Shown here: positions 9,003-17,923 of the stretch, piece after piece | Layout of the letters: every line of letters begins with the position of its first letter | How positions within the stretch are numbered: position 1 is the stretch's first letter | Assembly: GCF_030704305.1 (NCBI RefSeq) | Contig: NZ_CP131935.1 | Coordinates: forward strand, 2,418,001 to 2,482,000 | Source of the DNA: Massilia sp. R2A-15 | GTDB taxonomy: Bacteria; Pseudomonadota; Gammaproteobacteria; Burkholderiales; Burkholderiaceae_D | DNA length: 64,000 bases | Direction: 5' to 3' | Notes under the pieces: model-generated | What the model saw: only the letters and a program-made list of their open reading frames with translations | Told to the model about the DNA's origin: nothing | Database searches by the model: none | Position numbers and translations under genes: made by a program

Positions 9003-10403
9003 TTAGTTGGTGCACATTGGTTCGCCGCGCCAGGTCGAAGGCACCGCCGGCACCGTGTCGAGCACCGCGCCGTTGGTGGCGATGACCTCCTTGTAGAAAT
9101 AGGCGCTGTCCTTGAGCGTGCGCTCCTGCGTCTCGAAATTGACGTGGATGATGCCGAAGCGCTTCGAGTAGCCGTGCGCCCATTCGAGGTTGTCCAGCAG
9201 CGACCAGGCGCAGTAACCGCGCACGTCGCAGCCCGCCTCGATGGCGCTGTGAATCGCGCGCAGGTGCTTTTGCAGGTAGTTCACGCGCAGCGGGTCGTTC
9301 ACCTTGCCGCCTTCGGCCACCGGCGGGTCGTAGAACGCCGAGCCGTTCTCGGTGATGTAGATCGGCGGATTGCCGTAGCGTTTGGCGACCCATTTCAAGG
9401 TGTCGGACAGGCCCTGGTCGAACACTTCCCAGCCCGTTTCAGTGTATGTCGCCATCGGCTGGCGCACCGGCGTCGCGCGCGCAACATAGGCTTTGGGGTC
9501 GTGGCGGTTGACGCTGCGCGTGTAGTAGTTAATGCCCAGGAAGTCGATCGGCTGGTTGATCAGCACCAGGTCTTCGGCCGGCCAGTCGGGCCAGGCCTCG
9601 CCGTACACGTCCTTCATGTTGTCCGGGTATTTGCCGAGGAAGATAGGATCGCAGTACTGGGCGTTCATCTGCGAATGCGCACGCGCGCATGCTTCGATGT
9701 CGGCCGGGTCCGAACTGGCCGGATACTTCGGCTCCAGGTTCACCACGAGGCCGATCTGGTGCTTGCCCACTTCGCGGTAGGCCTTGACGGCGGCGCCGTG
9801 CGCGCGCAGCAGGTTGTGGGCAGCGATCGGCGCCTCGTACTTGTTGCGGTGGCCCGGGGCCAGCATGCCGTGGAGGTAGCCCTGGTCGGCCACAACCCAC
9901 GGCTCGTTGAGCGTCGCCCACGATTTCACGCGGTCGTCGAGCTTGTCGAACATCACGCGCGAGTAGTCGGCAAACCAGTCGGCGATGTCGCGGTTGAGCC
10001 ATCCGCCCTGGTCGTCGAGCGCTACCGGCAGGTCCCAGTGGAACAGCGTGACCAGCGGCGCGATGCCGTTGGCGAGCAACTCGTCCACCAGCTTGTCGTA
10101 GAAATCCAGGCCCTTCTGGTTGATGGCGCCGCGGCCCTGCGGGATCACGCGGCTCCACGAGATGCTGAAGCGGTATGCCTGCAGGCCGATTCGCTTCATC
10201 AGCGCGACGTCGTCCTTATAGCGGTTGTAGTGGTCACAGGCGACGTCGCCCGTATCGCCGTCGCGGATGGTGCCGGGCGTGTTGACGAAGCGCTGCCAGA
10301 TGCTGGCGCCGGCGCCGTCAGCCAGCGGCGAGCCTTCGACCTGGTAAGCGGAAGTGGCCGCACCCCACAGGAAATGCTCGGGAAACTTGATGGACTTGTT
10401 CAT
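9003..10403 (-). CDS. GH1 family beta-glucosidase
   Basis: Retaining beta-glucosidase of glycoside hydrolase family 1, 466 residues, with no signal peptide and so cytoplasmic. The N-terminal signature FLWGAATSAYQVEG is present. The acid/base Glu167 lies in TLNEPWV and the nucleophile Glu352 in YITENGSAF. The ATG overlaps the stop of the upstream gene by 4 bp, making it the last gene of the carbohydrate operon. In this context it probably removes glucose from short imported beta-glucosides such as sophorose. GH1 enzymes vary in linkage preference, so that specificity is inferred from the neighbours. Confidence 0.93.
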   Translation of the reverse strand: MNKSIKFPEHFLWGAATSAYQVEGSPLADGAGASIWQRFVNTPGTIRDGDTGDVACDHYNRYKDDVALMKRIGLQAYRFSISWSRVIPQGRGAINQKGLDFYDKLVDELLANGIAPLVTLFHWDLPVALDDQGGWLNRDIADWFADYSRVMFDKLDDRVKSWATLNEPWVVADQGYLHGMLAPGHRNKYEAPIAAHNLLRAHGAAVKAYREVGKHQIGLVVNLEPKYPASSDPADIEACARAHSQMNAQYCDPIFLGKYPDNMKDVYGEAWPDWPAEDLVLINQPIDFLGINYYTRSVNRHDPKAYVARATPVRQPMATYTETGWEVFDQGLSDTLKWVAKRYGNPPIYITENGSAFYDPPVAEGGKVNDPLRVNYLQKHLRAIHSAIEAGCDVRGYCAWSLLDNLEWAHGYSKRFGIIHVNFETQERTLKDSAYFYKEVIATNGAVLDTVPAVPSTWRGEPMCTN

Positions 10404-13400
10404 GGTCTGGCCTTGCTGGTTGATTGTTCGATGATGACGGTGGCCGGCAGTGCGCCGATCCGCAGCTCGCCTGCCTGCCAGGGAGCGGCGCGGCCGTTGA
10501 TGGTGGCGCGGCCGGGACGATCGTTCGCAGCACGAACGATGATTCCGCCTGGCGGAACAGTCATGCCGGCGTCGATGTCGAGGACGATGCGGCCCGAGCG
10601 CTCGCGCACGCGGTAGCCAAGCTTGCCATAAGCGGTGCGCAGGCCGCGCACGGCTACGCCCTCGCCTGCCAGCCACGCGCGCGGCAAGCCGGCGCCGAGC
10701 ACCAGCGCGTGGTCGGACTCGCGCTCGTAGGCGAACAGGTCGAGCGCGGAGCGGATATAGTCGGACGAGATCCAGCCGTGCGGCATGTCGCCGACGAAGC
10801 GCGGCTCGCGCGCGTCGCGCCCGACCACTTCCGCCCACTGGTTCCACGCGGCCGGCCGCCGGTCGCGCAGGAAGAAGTCCAGCAGCTCGTGCGCGCGGTC
10901 GCGCCAGCCCAGGCGCACAAAGGCGGCGACGTTGCGCAGCTCGTAGGGCGTGTAGTCCTTCCATTCCAGCTTGCCGTCCCGGCGCGCGACAAACTGCTGC
11001 CAGTAGCGCTCGAAGGTGCCGGCCAGCAGATCCTGCGGCAGGCGCTCCTGCAGACCGCCCGGCGACAGCGCGATGGTGGTCGAGGTGGCGTCGAAGTCGC
11101 CCAATTCCGCGGCGCCGGGCAGGTAGCCGACTTTGTGTTCGCTGGCCGAGAGGCGCAGGGACGCGAACAGCTCGCGCTCGAATTCGCCGGCCTGCGCGCC
11201 AAGCGACGCGGCTTCCGGCTTGCCCAGCACCTGCGCCAGCATCGCCGCGTCGCGGTAGCCGCGCAGTCCCCAGAAATCGTCCCAGTACGAATGCATCGGT
11301 TTCGCGGAATAGCCTTCATGGCTGATCGACGCCGGCAGAAGGCCGAACAGCGAACTGCCTCGCTGTGCCTCGGTGCGTTCGGACTGGCGCTGCGCTTCCA
11401 TGAAGGCGGCGGCCTTCATCACGCGCGGCCACATGCGTTCGAGCAGCGCACGGTCCTGCGTGTACTTCCACAGCTGGGCGTTGAGGAAGATGAATTCGCC
11501 CTGGCTGTCATTCTCGGGAACGGGATCGGCGCCGCGCTTGTCGACGCAGCACGGCACCTTGCCGTCGGCGAACTGGTGCGGCGCGAACCATTCGAGGTAG
11601 TCGCGCGCCACCTTGTCGTCGCCGAAGCGCAGCATCGCCTCGGACATCATGGCGCCGTCGCGGATCCACGAGCGCGCATACGAGCGCGTGCCCGGCCTGA
11701 GCATCGGGCCGTCACGCGTCATCAGCATGTGCGCCAGCGACGAGCGGACGGTGTCGACGATCGCCTGGCCCCTCGGCGGCACGGTGATCGCCACCCGGTT
11801 CAGGCGTTCGCGCCAGCTTGCCGCGACGGCGTCCTGCAATGCTCGCAAGTCCGATGCCGGCTGCGGCTCGCCGGTCATCGGAATCGTCAGTCCGACCTGC
11901 GCGACCGCGCGCGGCGACAGCCGGATGTCGTACGCGAGCGCACCCGAGGCAAAGCCGGTGTCGTCATGCACGGCCGTGGTTCCGAAGCCGTCGCCGCCGG
12001 CGTCGAACGACGACACGCCCGCGGCATCGGGCGCGCGCTGCGCAAACACGCGCCGCCTGCCGTCGACCGAGAACGCGGCGCCGTCCCATGCGATGTCGTG
12101 GATAGGGCTCACGCCGGGCGGCGTATTGAGGAACTGCATCGGCGGATTGACCTGGAACGGGCGCAGCGCCAGAACCAGCCGCAGTTGCAGCGGCTCGTTC
12201 GTCAGGTTGGCGACTTCGTATTGCGCGGCGAGCCCCGACCGGTCCGGCGTGCCGTGCGCGAACGCGGTCGTGCGCAGCGTCCACTTGGGCGCGCTCCACG
12301 TCACGCTGGGAATCGGCAGATAATTTTCGCGCAGAGACTGCGACACCTTTACGTCGGCCCAGCTGGAACGCTTGCCGCCTTCGACGACAAATGGTTCCAC
12401 CGAAAAGCCCCCGCGCGCCACTTCCAGCGCCCCGTCCTCGGACAGCAGGCCGGTTTCGTGGCCGCCGTCCACCCCCAGCACCGTCCAGTAGTTCTGCTGG
12501 CCGGACATGCCGCGCGGGTAGCTGCCAAGCGGCGCGGTCTTCGCCAGCGCCTGGAAGAACGCGTTGGGGGACTCGCCGAAGTCGAGGTCCTTGATCTCCA
12601 GCCGTTCGAGCCGATACCTGTCGGCGGGACCGGCGTGCGCGGCGATGCGCAGGAACCGCGTTTCGGCTTCGTGCAGCAATAACGGGTCCGTGCCGCCGTT
12701 CCCGTCCGTCACGCGGCGCGCGGTGCGCCAGGTGCGGCCGTCGTCCGAGAAATCAATGTCGTAGCGGGTGGCCGGCTGCGCCCAGTGCAGTATCAGTCCA
12801 CCAAATTCGCGCGGCCGGCCAAAATCGACCGTCATTTGTTGTTCGCCGCCGGCCGCGCTGGTCCAGCCGCCATTGATTACCTGCCCGGATGAGGCGATAA
12901 ACACGGGCGCAGGCGCCGGTCCGGCCGCATCGAGCGTCTTCACGTTCAACTGGTCGAAATACACCGATCCGTGCCCGCCATCGCGGCCGGCGCTGACCAC
13001 CAGTTCCAGCTTTTCGGTGTGGCGCAGTGTATGGTCGGCCAGCGGCCCCCATGCGAACTTCACATGGCGCTTCTTGAACTTCACCAGCTGCCATTCGCGC
13101 GAGATCGCGAAATTGGGGCGGTTCACCCACCAGACGTTGTCGCCGGAAGCGTCCACCAGCTTGAATTCAAGATTATTGAGCGGCGCATCGGCGCGCAGCC
13201 AGAAAGAGATTTCGTAGTCGGCGCCGAAATCGAGCGGCAGAGCGCGGCGCGCGGCGGCGTATCCGGCGGCGCCGCCGAAATCGAAGTCGAGCCGCAGCGC
13301 CTGCCCTTCGTGCCCCGGCACGCCATGCACGGATGCACGCACGCCGTCCGAGGCCACCGCCTGCCAGGCGCCGATGCGCTCGAAGTCGTCGGTCACCTGC

Positions 13401-13450
13401 GCGTGCGCGGCGCCGGCGGCCAGCAGAAAGGCAAGCAGGAGGCTCCTCAT
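10400..13450 (-). CDS. Exported discoidin-domain protein with (alpha/alpha)6 glycosidase-like core
   Basis: A 1016-residue exported protein: signal peptide MRSLLLAFLLAAGAAHA, then a beta-sandwich (about 20-155) with carbohydrate-binding character. A discoidin/F5-8C-like domain (about 165-290) shows the WRTARRVTDGNGGTDP and RFLRIAAHAG strands. A second large beta region follows, then a helical toroid (about 590-930) with acid-rich motifs such as SWIRDGAMM, PENDSQGEF, YWDDFWGLRGY and GDMPHGWISSDYIRS. The architecture resembles clan GH-L/GH-M type hydrolases, but I cannot name the GH family. It overlaps both neighbours by 4 bp. A periplasmic exo- or debranching role on the imported glucan is inferred. 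Confidence 0.75.
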   Translation of the reverse strand: MRSLLLAFLLAAGAAHAQVTDDFERIGAWQAVASDGVRASVHGVPGHEGQALRLDFDFGGAAGYAAARRALPLDFGADYEISFWLRADAPLNNLEFKLVDASGDNVWWVNRPNFAISREWQLVKFKKRHVKFAWGPLADHTLRHTEKLELVVSAGRDGGHGSVYFDQLNVKTLDAAGPAPAPVFIASSGQVINGGWTSAAGGEQQMTVDFGRPREFGGLILHWAQPATRYDIDFSDDGRTWRTARRVTDGNGGTDPLLLHEAETRFLRIAAHAGPADRYRLERLEIKDLDFGESPNAFFQALAKTAPLGSYPRGMSGQQNYWTVLGVDGGHETGLLSEDGALEVARGGFSVEPFVVEGGKRSSWADVKVSQSLRENYLPIPSVTWSAPKWTLRTTAFAHGTPDRSGLAAQYEVANLTNEPLQLRLVLALRPFQVNPPMQFLNTPPGVSPIHDIAWDGAAFSVDGRRRVFAQRAPDAAGVSSFDAGGDGFGTTAVHDDTGFASGALAYDIRLSPRAVAQVGLTIPMTGEPQPASDLRALQDAVAASWRERLNRVAITVPPRGQAIVDTVRSSLAHMLMTRDGPMLRPGTRSYARSWIRDGAMMSEAMLRFGDDKVARDYLEWFAPHQFADGKVPCCVDKRGADPVPENDSQGEFIFLNAQLWKYTQDRALLERMWPRVMKAAAFMEAQRQSERTEAQRGSSLFGLLPASISHEGYSAKPMHSYWDDFWGLRGYRDAAMLAQVLGKPEAASLGAQAGEFERELFASLRLSASEHKVGYLPGAAELGDFDATSTTIALSPGGLQERLPQDLLAGTFERYWQQFVARRDGKLEWKDYTPYELRNVAAFVRLGWRDRAHELLDFFLRDRRPAAWNQWAEVVGRDAREPRFVGDMPHGWISSDYIRSALDLFAYERESDHALVLGAGLPRAWLAGEGVAVRGLRTAYGKLGYRVRERSGRIVLDIDAGMTVPPGGIIVRAANDRPGRATINGRAAPWQAGELRIGALPATVIIEQSTSKARP

Positions 13451-14280
13451 CCCTTCACGCTCCCCATCAGCAAGCCCTGGATGTAGTAGCGCTGCATGCC
13501 GAGGAACAGCAGCAGCACCGGGAAGATGGTCAGCACCGAACCGGCCATCATCATCTCGTTGTCCTGCACGTGTTCGCGCGACAGCGACGCCAGCGCCACC
13601 GGCAGCGTGTACAGGTCCTTGTCGGTGAGGATAATCAGCGGCCACATGAAATCGTTCCAGCTGGCGAGAAAGCTGAAGATGGCCAGCGTGACGAGGATCG
13701 GCGACAGCAGCGGCAGCACGATCGAGCGGAAGATGCGGATCTCGCTGGCGCCGTCGAGGCGGGCCGCCTCGAGCAGCGCATCGGGAATCGTCAGCGCATA
13801 CTGGCGCACGAGGAAGATGCCGAAGATGCTGGCCGCGGCCGGCACCAGCACACCCAGGTAGGTGTTCACGAGGCCCATCTGCTTGAGGATCAGGAACAGC
13901 GGCAGCATCGCCAGCTGGCCGGGAATCACCAGCGCGCCCAGAAGCAGCTTGAAGACCCGCTCGCGGCCGCGGAAGCGCAGCTTGGCGAAGGCGTAGCCGG
14001 CGCCGACGTTGAACGTCAGCGACAGCAGCGTGGCGGCCACCGCCAGCAGCACGCTGTTGGCGAAGTAGCGGCCGATGCCGGCCTGCGCGAACAGTTCGCG
14101 GTAGTTGGCCAGCGTGGGGTGCGCGGGCAGCAGCGGCGGCGGAAAGTGGCTCGCCTCGCCCGGCGTCATGAAGGACACCGACAGCATCCACGCAAGCGGG
14201 AAGATAGTCAGGGCGCCGGCGAGCGCCAGCAGGATGTTGACGCCGGTGCGCTTCGCGCCAATCTGGTGGTGGCGCTTCAT
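13447..14280 (-). CDS. Sugar ABC transporter permease (MalG type)
   Basis: Inner-membrane permease of a CUT1-type carbohydrate importer, 277 residues with six predicted helices. The cytoplasmic EAA loop is visible as EAARLDGASEIRIFRSIVLP, and the C-terminus IQGLLMGSVKG is typical of MalG-like proteins. It overlaps the partner permease and the discoidin gene by 4 bp each. It pairs with the MalF-type permease just upstream and probably with the ATPase encoded at 25895. Confidence 0.93.
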   Translation of the reverse strand: MKRHHQIGAKRTGVNILLALAGALTIFPLAWMLSVSFMTPGEASHFPPPLLPAHPTLANYRELFAQAGIGRYFANSVLLAVAATLLSLTFNVGAGYAFAKLRFRGRERVFKLLLGALVIPGQLAMLPLFLILKQMGLVNTYLGVLVPAAASIFGIFLVRQYALTIPDALLEAARLDGASEIRIFRSIVLPLLSPILVTLAIFSFLASWNDFMWPLIILTDKDLYTLPVALASLSREHVQDNEMMMAGSVLTIFPVLLLFLGMQRYYIQGLLMGSVKG

Positions 14281-15155
14281 TCTTCCAGCCCCCTTCCCGC
14301 AAATTTAATCTGCAGCAGCGTGACCGCGAACATCAGCACGAACAGCACGAAGGCGACGGCGGTCGCGGTGCCGAGGTTCCACCACTTGAAGCCCTGCTCG
14401 TACATCAGGTACAGCACGCTGACCGTGCTTTGCAGCGGGCCGCCCTCGGTCATCACGTACGGCTCGGCGAACAGCTGGAAGTAGCCGGCCATCGTCAGGA
14501 TGCTGACCATGAACATGGTGGGAGCGAGAGCAGGCAGCGTGATATGGCGCAGCAGCGACCAGGCGCCGGCGCCATCGAGTTCGGCGGCCTCGTACTGCTC
14601 CGCCGGGATGCTTTGTAGCCCGGCGATGAAGATGATCATGTTGTAGCCGAAGTTCTTCCACACCGCGAAGAAGATAATCGCGGGCATGGCCAGGCGCGGA
14701 TCGCCCAGCCAGTCGGCGGGCGCGAAGCCGATGGTGTCGAGCGCATAGTTGATGAAGCCGTAGCGCGTGTGATACAGGTAGCGCCAGATCACCGCCACCG
14801 CGACCATCGAGGTGACCACCGGCGCGAAGAACGCGGTGCGGAACAGCGGCTTGAACCAGGCCAGCTTCGAATTGAGCAGCAATGCCGCGCCCAGCGACGC
14901 CGCGATCGACAGCGGCACGCCCGCGAGGACAAAGAACAGCGTGTTCCCCAGCGCCTTCCAGAACAAAGGCGTGTGCATCAATTCGACATAGTTCGCAATG
15001 CCGACAAACCGCAGGTTCCCGATGCTCGCCAGCGCGTACAGGTCGAAGTCGGTCAGGCTCATGAAAAAGGCCGCAACCACCGGCAGAAAGAAAAATACGC
15101 CGATCACCAGCAGCGACGGACCCACCAGCAGCCAGGCGGCGCGTTCGGGCTTCAT
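14277..15155 (-). CDS. Sugar ABC transporter permease (MalF type)
   Basis: Partner permease of the importer, 292 residues and about six helices. It begins with a short cytoplasmic tail and the pattern WLLVGPSLLVIGVFFFLPV common to MalF/UgpA proteins. The EAA loop reads YEAAELDGAGAWSLLRHITLP. The start at 15155 overlaps the stop of the binding-protein gene by 4 bp; a longer upstream reading in the same frame runs inside that gene and is rejected. Confidence 0.93.
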   Translation of the reverse strand: MKPERAAWLLVGPSLLVIGVFFFLPVVAAFFMSLTDFDLYALASIGNLRFVGIANYVELMHTPLFWKALGNTLFFVLAGVPLSIAASLGAALLLNSKLAWFKPLFRTAFFAPVVTSMVAVAVIWRYLYHTRYGFINYALDTIGFAPADWLGDPRLAMPAIIFFAVWKNFGYNMIIFIAGLQSIPAEQYEAAELDGAGAWSLLRHITLPALAPTMFMVSILTMAGYFQLFAEPYVMTEGGPLQSTVSVLYLMYEQGFKWWNLGTATAVAFVLFVLMFAVTLLQIKFAGRGLEE

Positions 15156-16429
15156 TGGGCGCCTCCATGCTGCAGCATCCAGCGCCGCTTTTCGAGGATA
15201 CGGTCGGCGCGCGCGTCGAGTTCCGTGACCGCCTGGTCGACGGTGAACTGGCCGGCGACCAGCGCCTCGGCCACGAGCTTCATTTCGGTTGCGATCCGAT
15301 CCCACTCCGGCACCTTGGGCGGCGACCGGGTACGTTCGAGCTGGTCGCGGAACGCCACGGAGCGGGCGTCGGAAGCGAGCGCGCTCGCATCCCACACGCT
15401 GCGGCGCGACGGCAGGTTGCCGGTCAGTTCGTAAAAGCGGCGCTGCACGTCGGGCCGGGACAGGTATTCGATCAGCTGCCACGCCTCCTGCTGGTGGCGC
15501 GAGGCCCTGAACACGACCAGGCTCGATCCGCCCGCGACCGAGGCGCCTGGACCATTCGGCCCGGGCATCGGCGCGGTGGTCCAGCTCTGTTGAAGTTCGG
15601 CCGGCAGGCGGCGCTTGAATTCCCCGATGTTCCACGGCCCGGTGATGTAGAACGTGAAGTAGCCACGGCCAAATTCATCCCAGACGTTCGATATCTGCGT
15701 GTTCGACAGGGCAGGCGCCCATTGTTTGTGGAACATGTCGAGGTAGTAGCTCAAGGTATTGCGGAACTCCGCGCTGCGGAAGTTGCCATAGCGGCCGCCG
15801 TCGCGCAGCAAGTCCTCCTTCTGCTGCAGCGCGAGCACCAGCAGCGGCTCGAATTCGTTGATCGGCAACAGGACCCCGAAGCGGTCGGCGCCGCCCGTCT
15901 GCTTGAGCGCGGCGAGCATGCGGTTCCATTCCGCCCATGTCTGCGGCGGCTTGTCGAAGCCGGCGGCGGCCAGCAGGTCGGTGCGGTAAAACAGCAGGCG
16001 CGTATCGACATACCAGGGCACGCCGAACATCGATTGGCCGATCCGGTTCGATTCCCAGATCCCCGAAAAAAAATCGGCTTGCGGGATAGCGCGGGACGCG
16101 GCGAGGCGCGCGTCCAGTGGCGCGAGCGCGCCGAGCGCGGCGAACTGCGGCACCCACGTGTTCCCGAGCTGGCACAGGTCGGGCGTGACGTCGCCGGCGA
16201 AGGCCGTCAGCAGTTTCTGCTGCGCCGCCGACCACGGCGACTGCTGGATATCGACGCGGATGCCGGGATGCGCGCGCTCGAATTCGGGCAGCAGCTGGCG
16301 CACCACCTCGCCTTCGCGTCCCATCGCCCAGAAACGCAGCACCACCGGGCTGTCGGCGCGATGGCTGCACGCGGCCAGCAGTCCCGCGAGGACTGCCGCG
16401 CATGCGAGCCAGCGCCAGCGGATCGTCAT
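15152..16429 (-). CDS. Sugar ABC transporter substrate-binding lipoprotein
   Basis: Periplasmic solute-binding protein of the CUT1 type, 425 residues, anchored as a lipoprotein (LAGLLAAC, Cys21). The mature part starts with the usual LRFWAMG strand and FERAHPGIRV segment. Later GPWNIGEF and SSLVVFRASRHQQEAWQLIEYL match extracellular solute-binding family 1. The ATG overlaps the stop of the GH144-type gene by 4 bp, tying transport directly to the glucanase. The ligand is probably a beta-1,2-gluco-oligosaccharide, by context only. Confidence 0.92.
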   Translation of the reverse strand: MTIRWRWLACAAVLAGLLAACSHRADSPVVLRFWAMGREGEVVRQLLPEFERAHPGIRVDIQQSPWSAAQQKLLTAFAGDVTPDLCQLGNTWVPQFAALGALAPLDARLAASRAIPQADFFSGIWESNRIGQSMFGVPWYVDTRLLFYRTDLLAAAGFDKPPQTWAEWNRMLAALKQTGGADRFGVLLPINEFEPLLVLALQQKEDLLRDGGRYGNFRSAEFRNTLSYYLDMFHKQWAPALSNTQISNVWDEFGRGYFTFYITGPWNIGEFKRRLPAELQQSWTTAPMPGPNGPGASVAGGSSLVVFRASRHQQEAWQLIEYLSRPDVQRRFYELTGNLPSRRSVWDASALASDARSVAFRDQLERTRSPPKVPEWDRIATEMKLVAEALVAGQFTVDQAVTELDARADRILEKRRWMLQHGGAQ

Positions 16430-17865
16430 TGCGCCGCGTCCAGCCAGCCGCCGCGAAAGCCGGCCTTCAGCAGGCCGGCGCGCAGGTAGGGATTCTTGCG
16501 CGTGACGCGCCACACCATGTCGCTGCGGTAGTTTTCCACCATGGCCAGGATCGGCCCCTGATCGATGCCGAGGTAGTCTGTGTCCACCCAGCCGAAGCCG
16601 GGGATGCGGCGACCGTTGGCCAGCTTGACGTCGAAGTCGAACGTCAGGTTGAACGCGTCGAGGAAGCCGTATTTGCCGTAGATGTAGTCGCCGTAGCGGT
16701 TGCGCATGTCCACGATCGCCGGGATGGCGATTTCGGGCGCGAACGCGATCGAGGCGGCGGCCCCGGTCGGCGCCATCGTGCAGTCGTCGTAGGTGGCTTC
16801 GCCGCCCATGCCGCGGCCGGCGTAGCTGATGAACTTGCGCTTGCGCGCGCCGTCGGCAATCACGATGTCGGCCGGCCCGTCGCTGGCGGTCACGCCCCAC
16901 ATGTTCTGGCCATAGCCCTTGCACGCCATCGGATTGGCGATGGCGTAGGCCTGCTGCGCGTAGCTGGCACGCCGGCTGTTTTCGAAATAGTCGATGCCCT
17001 TCGCCTGCATGTAGCTATCCCTGATGCCGCGGAAGTCGATCCATACCGCCGAATACTGGTGGCCGAAATGCGGCGGGAACGCCAGGTACTCCTGGCCGTA
17101 CTGCCTGCCCCAGCTCTTGTCGTAGGTCTGGGTCCACTCGGCCCAGGCGTCCGCGCCGACCGGATGCGTCGGCGAACCGAGGGCCAGAATGTACACCAGC
17201 ATCGCCTCGTTGTAGCCCTTCCAGTCGTAGGGCAGCATGCCGTGCTCGGGATTCCAGCCGTGGGTGATCGCCGCGCCGTGGTTCTGCGCCCAGCGCCAGT
17301 CCACGCGCCGGTAGATATCGTCGGCCAGGCGGCGGATTTCCGCTTCCTGCGGATCGGCGCCGTCGAAGTATGACTGGACGTGCAGCACGCCGCCAAGCAG
17401 CAGCGCTGTATCGACCGTGGACAGCTCGGAATTGGAGCTGCGCGCGCCGGTCTTCATGTCGAGGAAGTGATAGAAGAAGCCCTTGTAGCCGCTCATTCCC
17501 TGCGCGGCCGGCCCCTGCGGCGCGTCGTGGAAGAAGCGCAGCGTCGTCAGCACGCGGCCGCGCGCGTCGGCGCGCGTCACGTAGCCGCGCTCGACGCCAA
17601 TCGGATAGGCGGTCAGGCCGAAGCCGACGGCGGCGATGCTGGAGAACGACGGGCTCGGATAGCGGTCCGGCACCAGCCCGTTGGCCGGATTGGCGGTGTC
17701 CCAGAAAAAGCGGAAGGTGCGTTCGGACAGGTCGTCGAGGTAGGGCTTGGCCTGGTCGATCCGTACCGGCTGCTGCACCGGAACGGGAACGGGAACCTGG
17801 GCCGTCTGGATGACGGACGCGCAGCCGCACAGGAGCGCGGCCAGCGGAATGAGGCGTCGGAACAT
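16426..17865 (-). CDS. GH144-type endo-beta-1,2-glucanase (PF10091 glucoamylase family) lipoprotein
   Basis: A 479-residue lipoprotein (LAALLCGC signal) of the PF10091 family, founding family of GH144 endo-beta-1,2-glucanases. Family hallmarks visible are RTFRFFWDTANP near the N-terminus, YDWKGYNEAMLVYILALGSP, SYAGRGMGGEATYDDCT, and the C-terminal GIDQGPILAMVENYRSD. The start at 17865 gives a proper lipoprotein signal with GGGAAG about 8 nt upstream; an ATG at 17904 would bury the signal. It lies 58 bp after the receptor gene and overlaps the binding-protein gene. Expected job: cut polymeric beta-1,2-glucan at the cell surface or in the periplasm. PF10091 may include other specificities. Confidence 0.82.
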   Translation of the reverse strand: MFRRLIPLAALLCGCASVIQTAQVPVPVPVQQPVRIDQAKPYLDDLSERTFRFFWDTANPANGLVPDRYPSPSFSSIAAVGFGLTAYPIGVERGYVTRADARGRVLTTLRFFHDAPQGPAAQGMSGYKGFFYHFLDMKTGARSSNSELSTVDTALLLGGVLHVQSYFDGADPQEAEIRRLADDIYRRVDWRWAQNHGAAITHGWNPEHGMLPYDWKGYNEAMLVYILALGSPTHPVGADAWAEWTQTYDKSWGRQYGQEYLAFPPHFGHQYSAVWIDFRGIRDSYMQAKGIDYFENSRRASYAQQAYAIANPMACKGYGQNMWGVTASDGPADIVIADGARKRKFISYAGRGMGGEATYDDCTMAPTGAAASIAFAPEIAIPAIVDMRNRYGDYIYGKYGFLDAFNLTFDFDVKLANGRRIPGFGWVDTDYLGIDQGPILAMVENYRSDMVWRVTRKNPYLRAGLLKAGFRGGWLDAAQ

Positions 17866-17923
17866 GGTGGATGCTTCCCTGTGAAGCGGGGCCAGGCCGG
17901 ACAAGCCTGGCCCCGGGGACTGC

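Noticed and set aside
10424..12682. 752-codon open frame opposite the discoidin protein gene
   Set aside because: GC-rich antisense shadow: Arg/His/Gln-rich composition, no motifs, and the other strand has a coherent signal peptide and domains.
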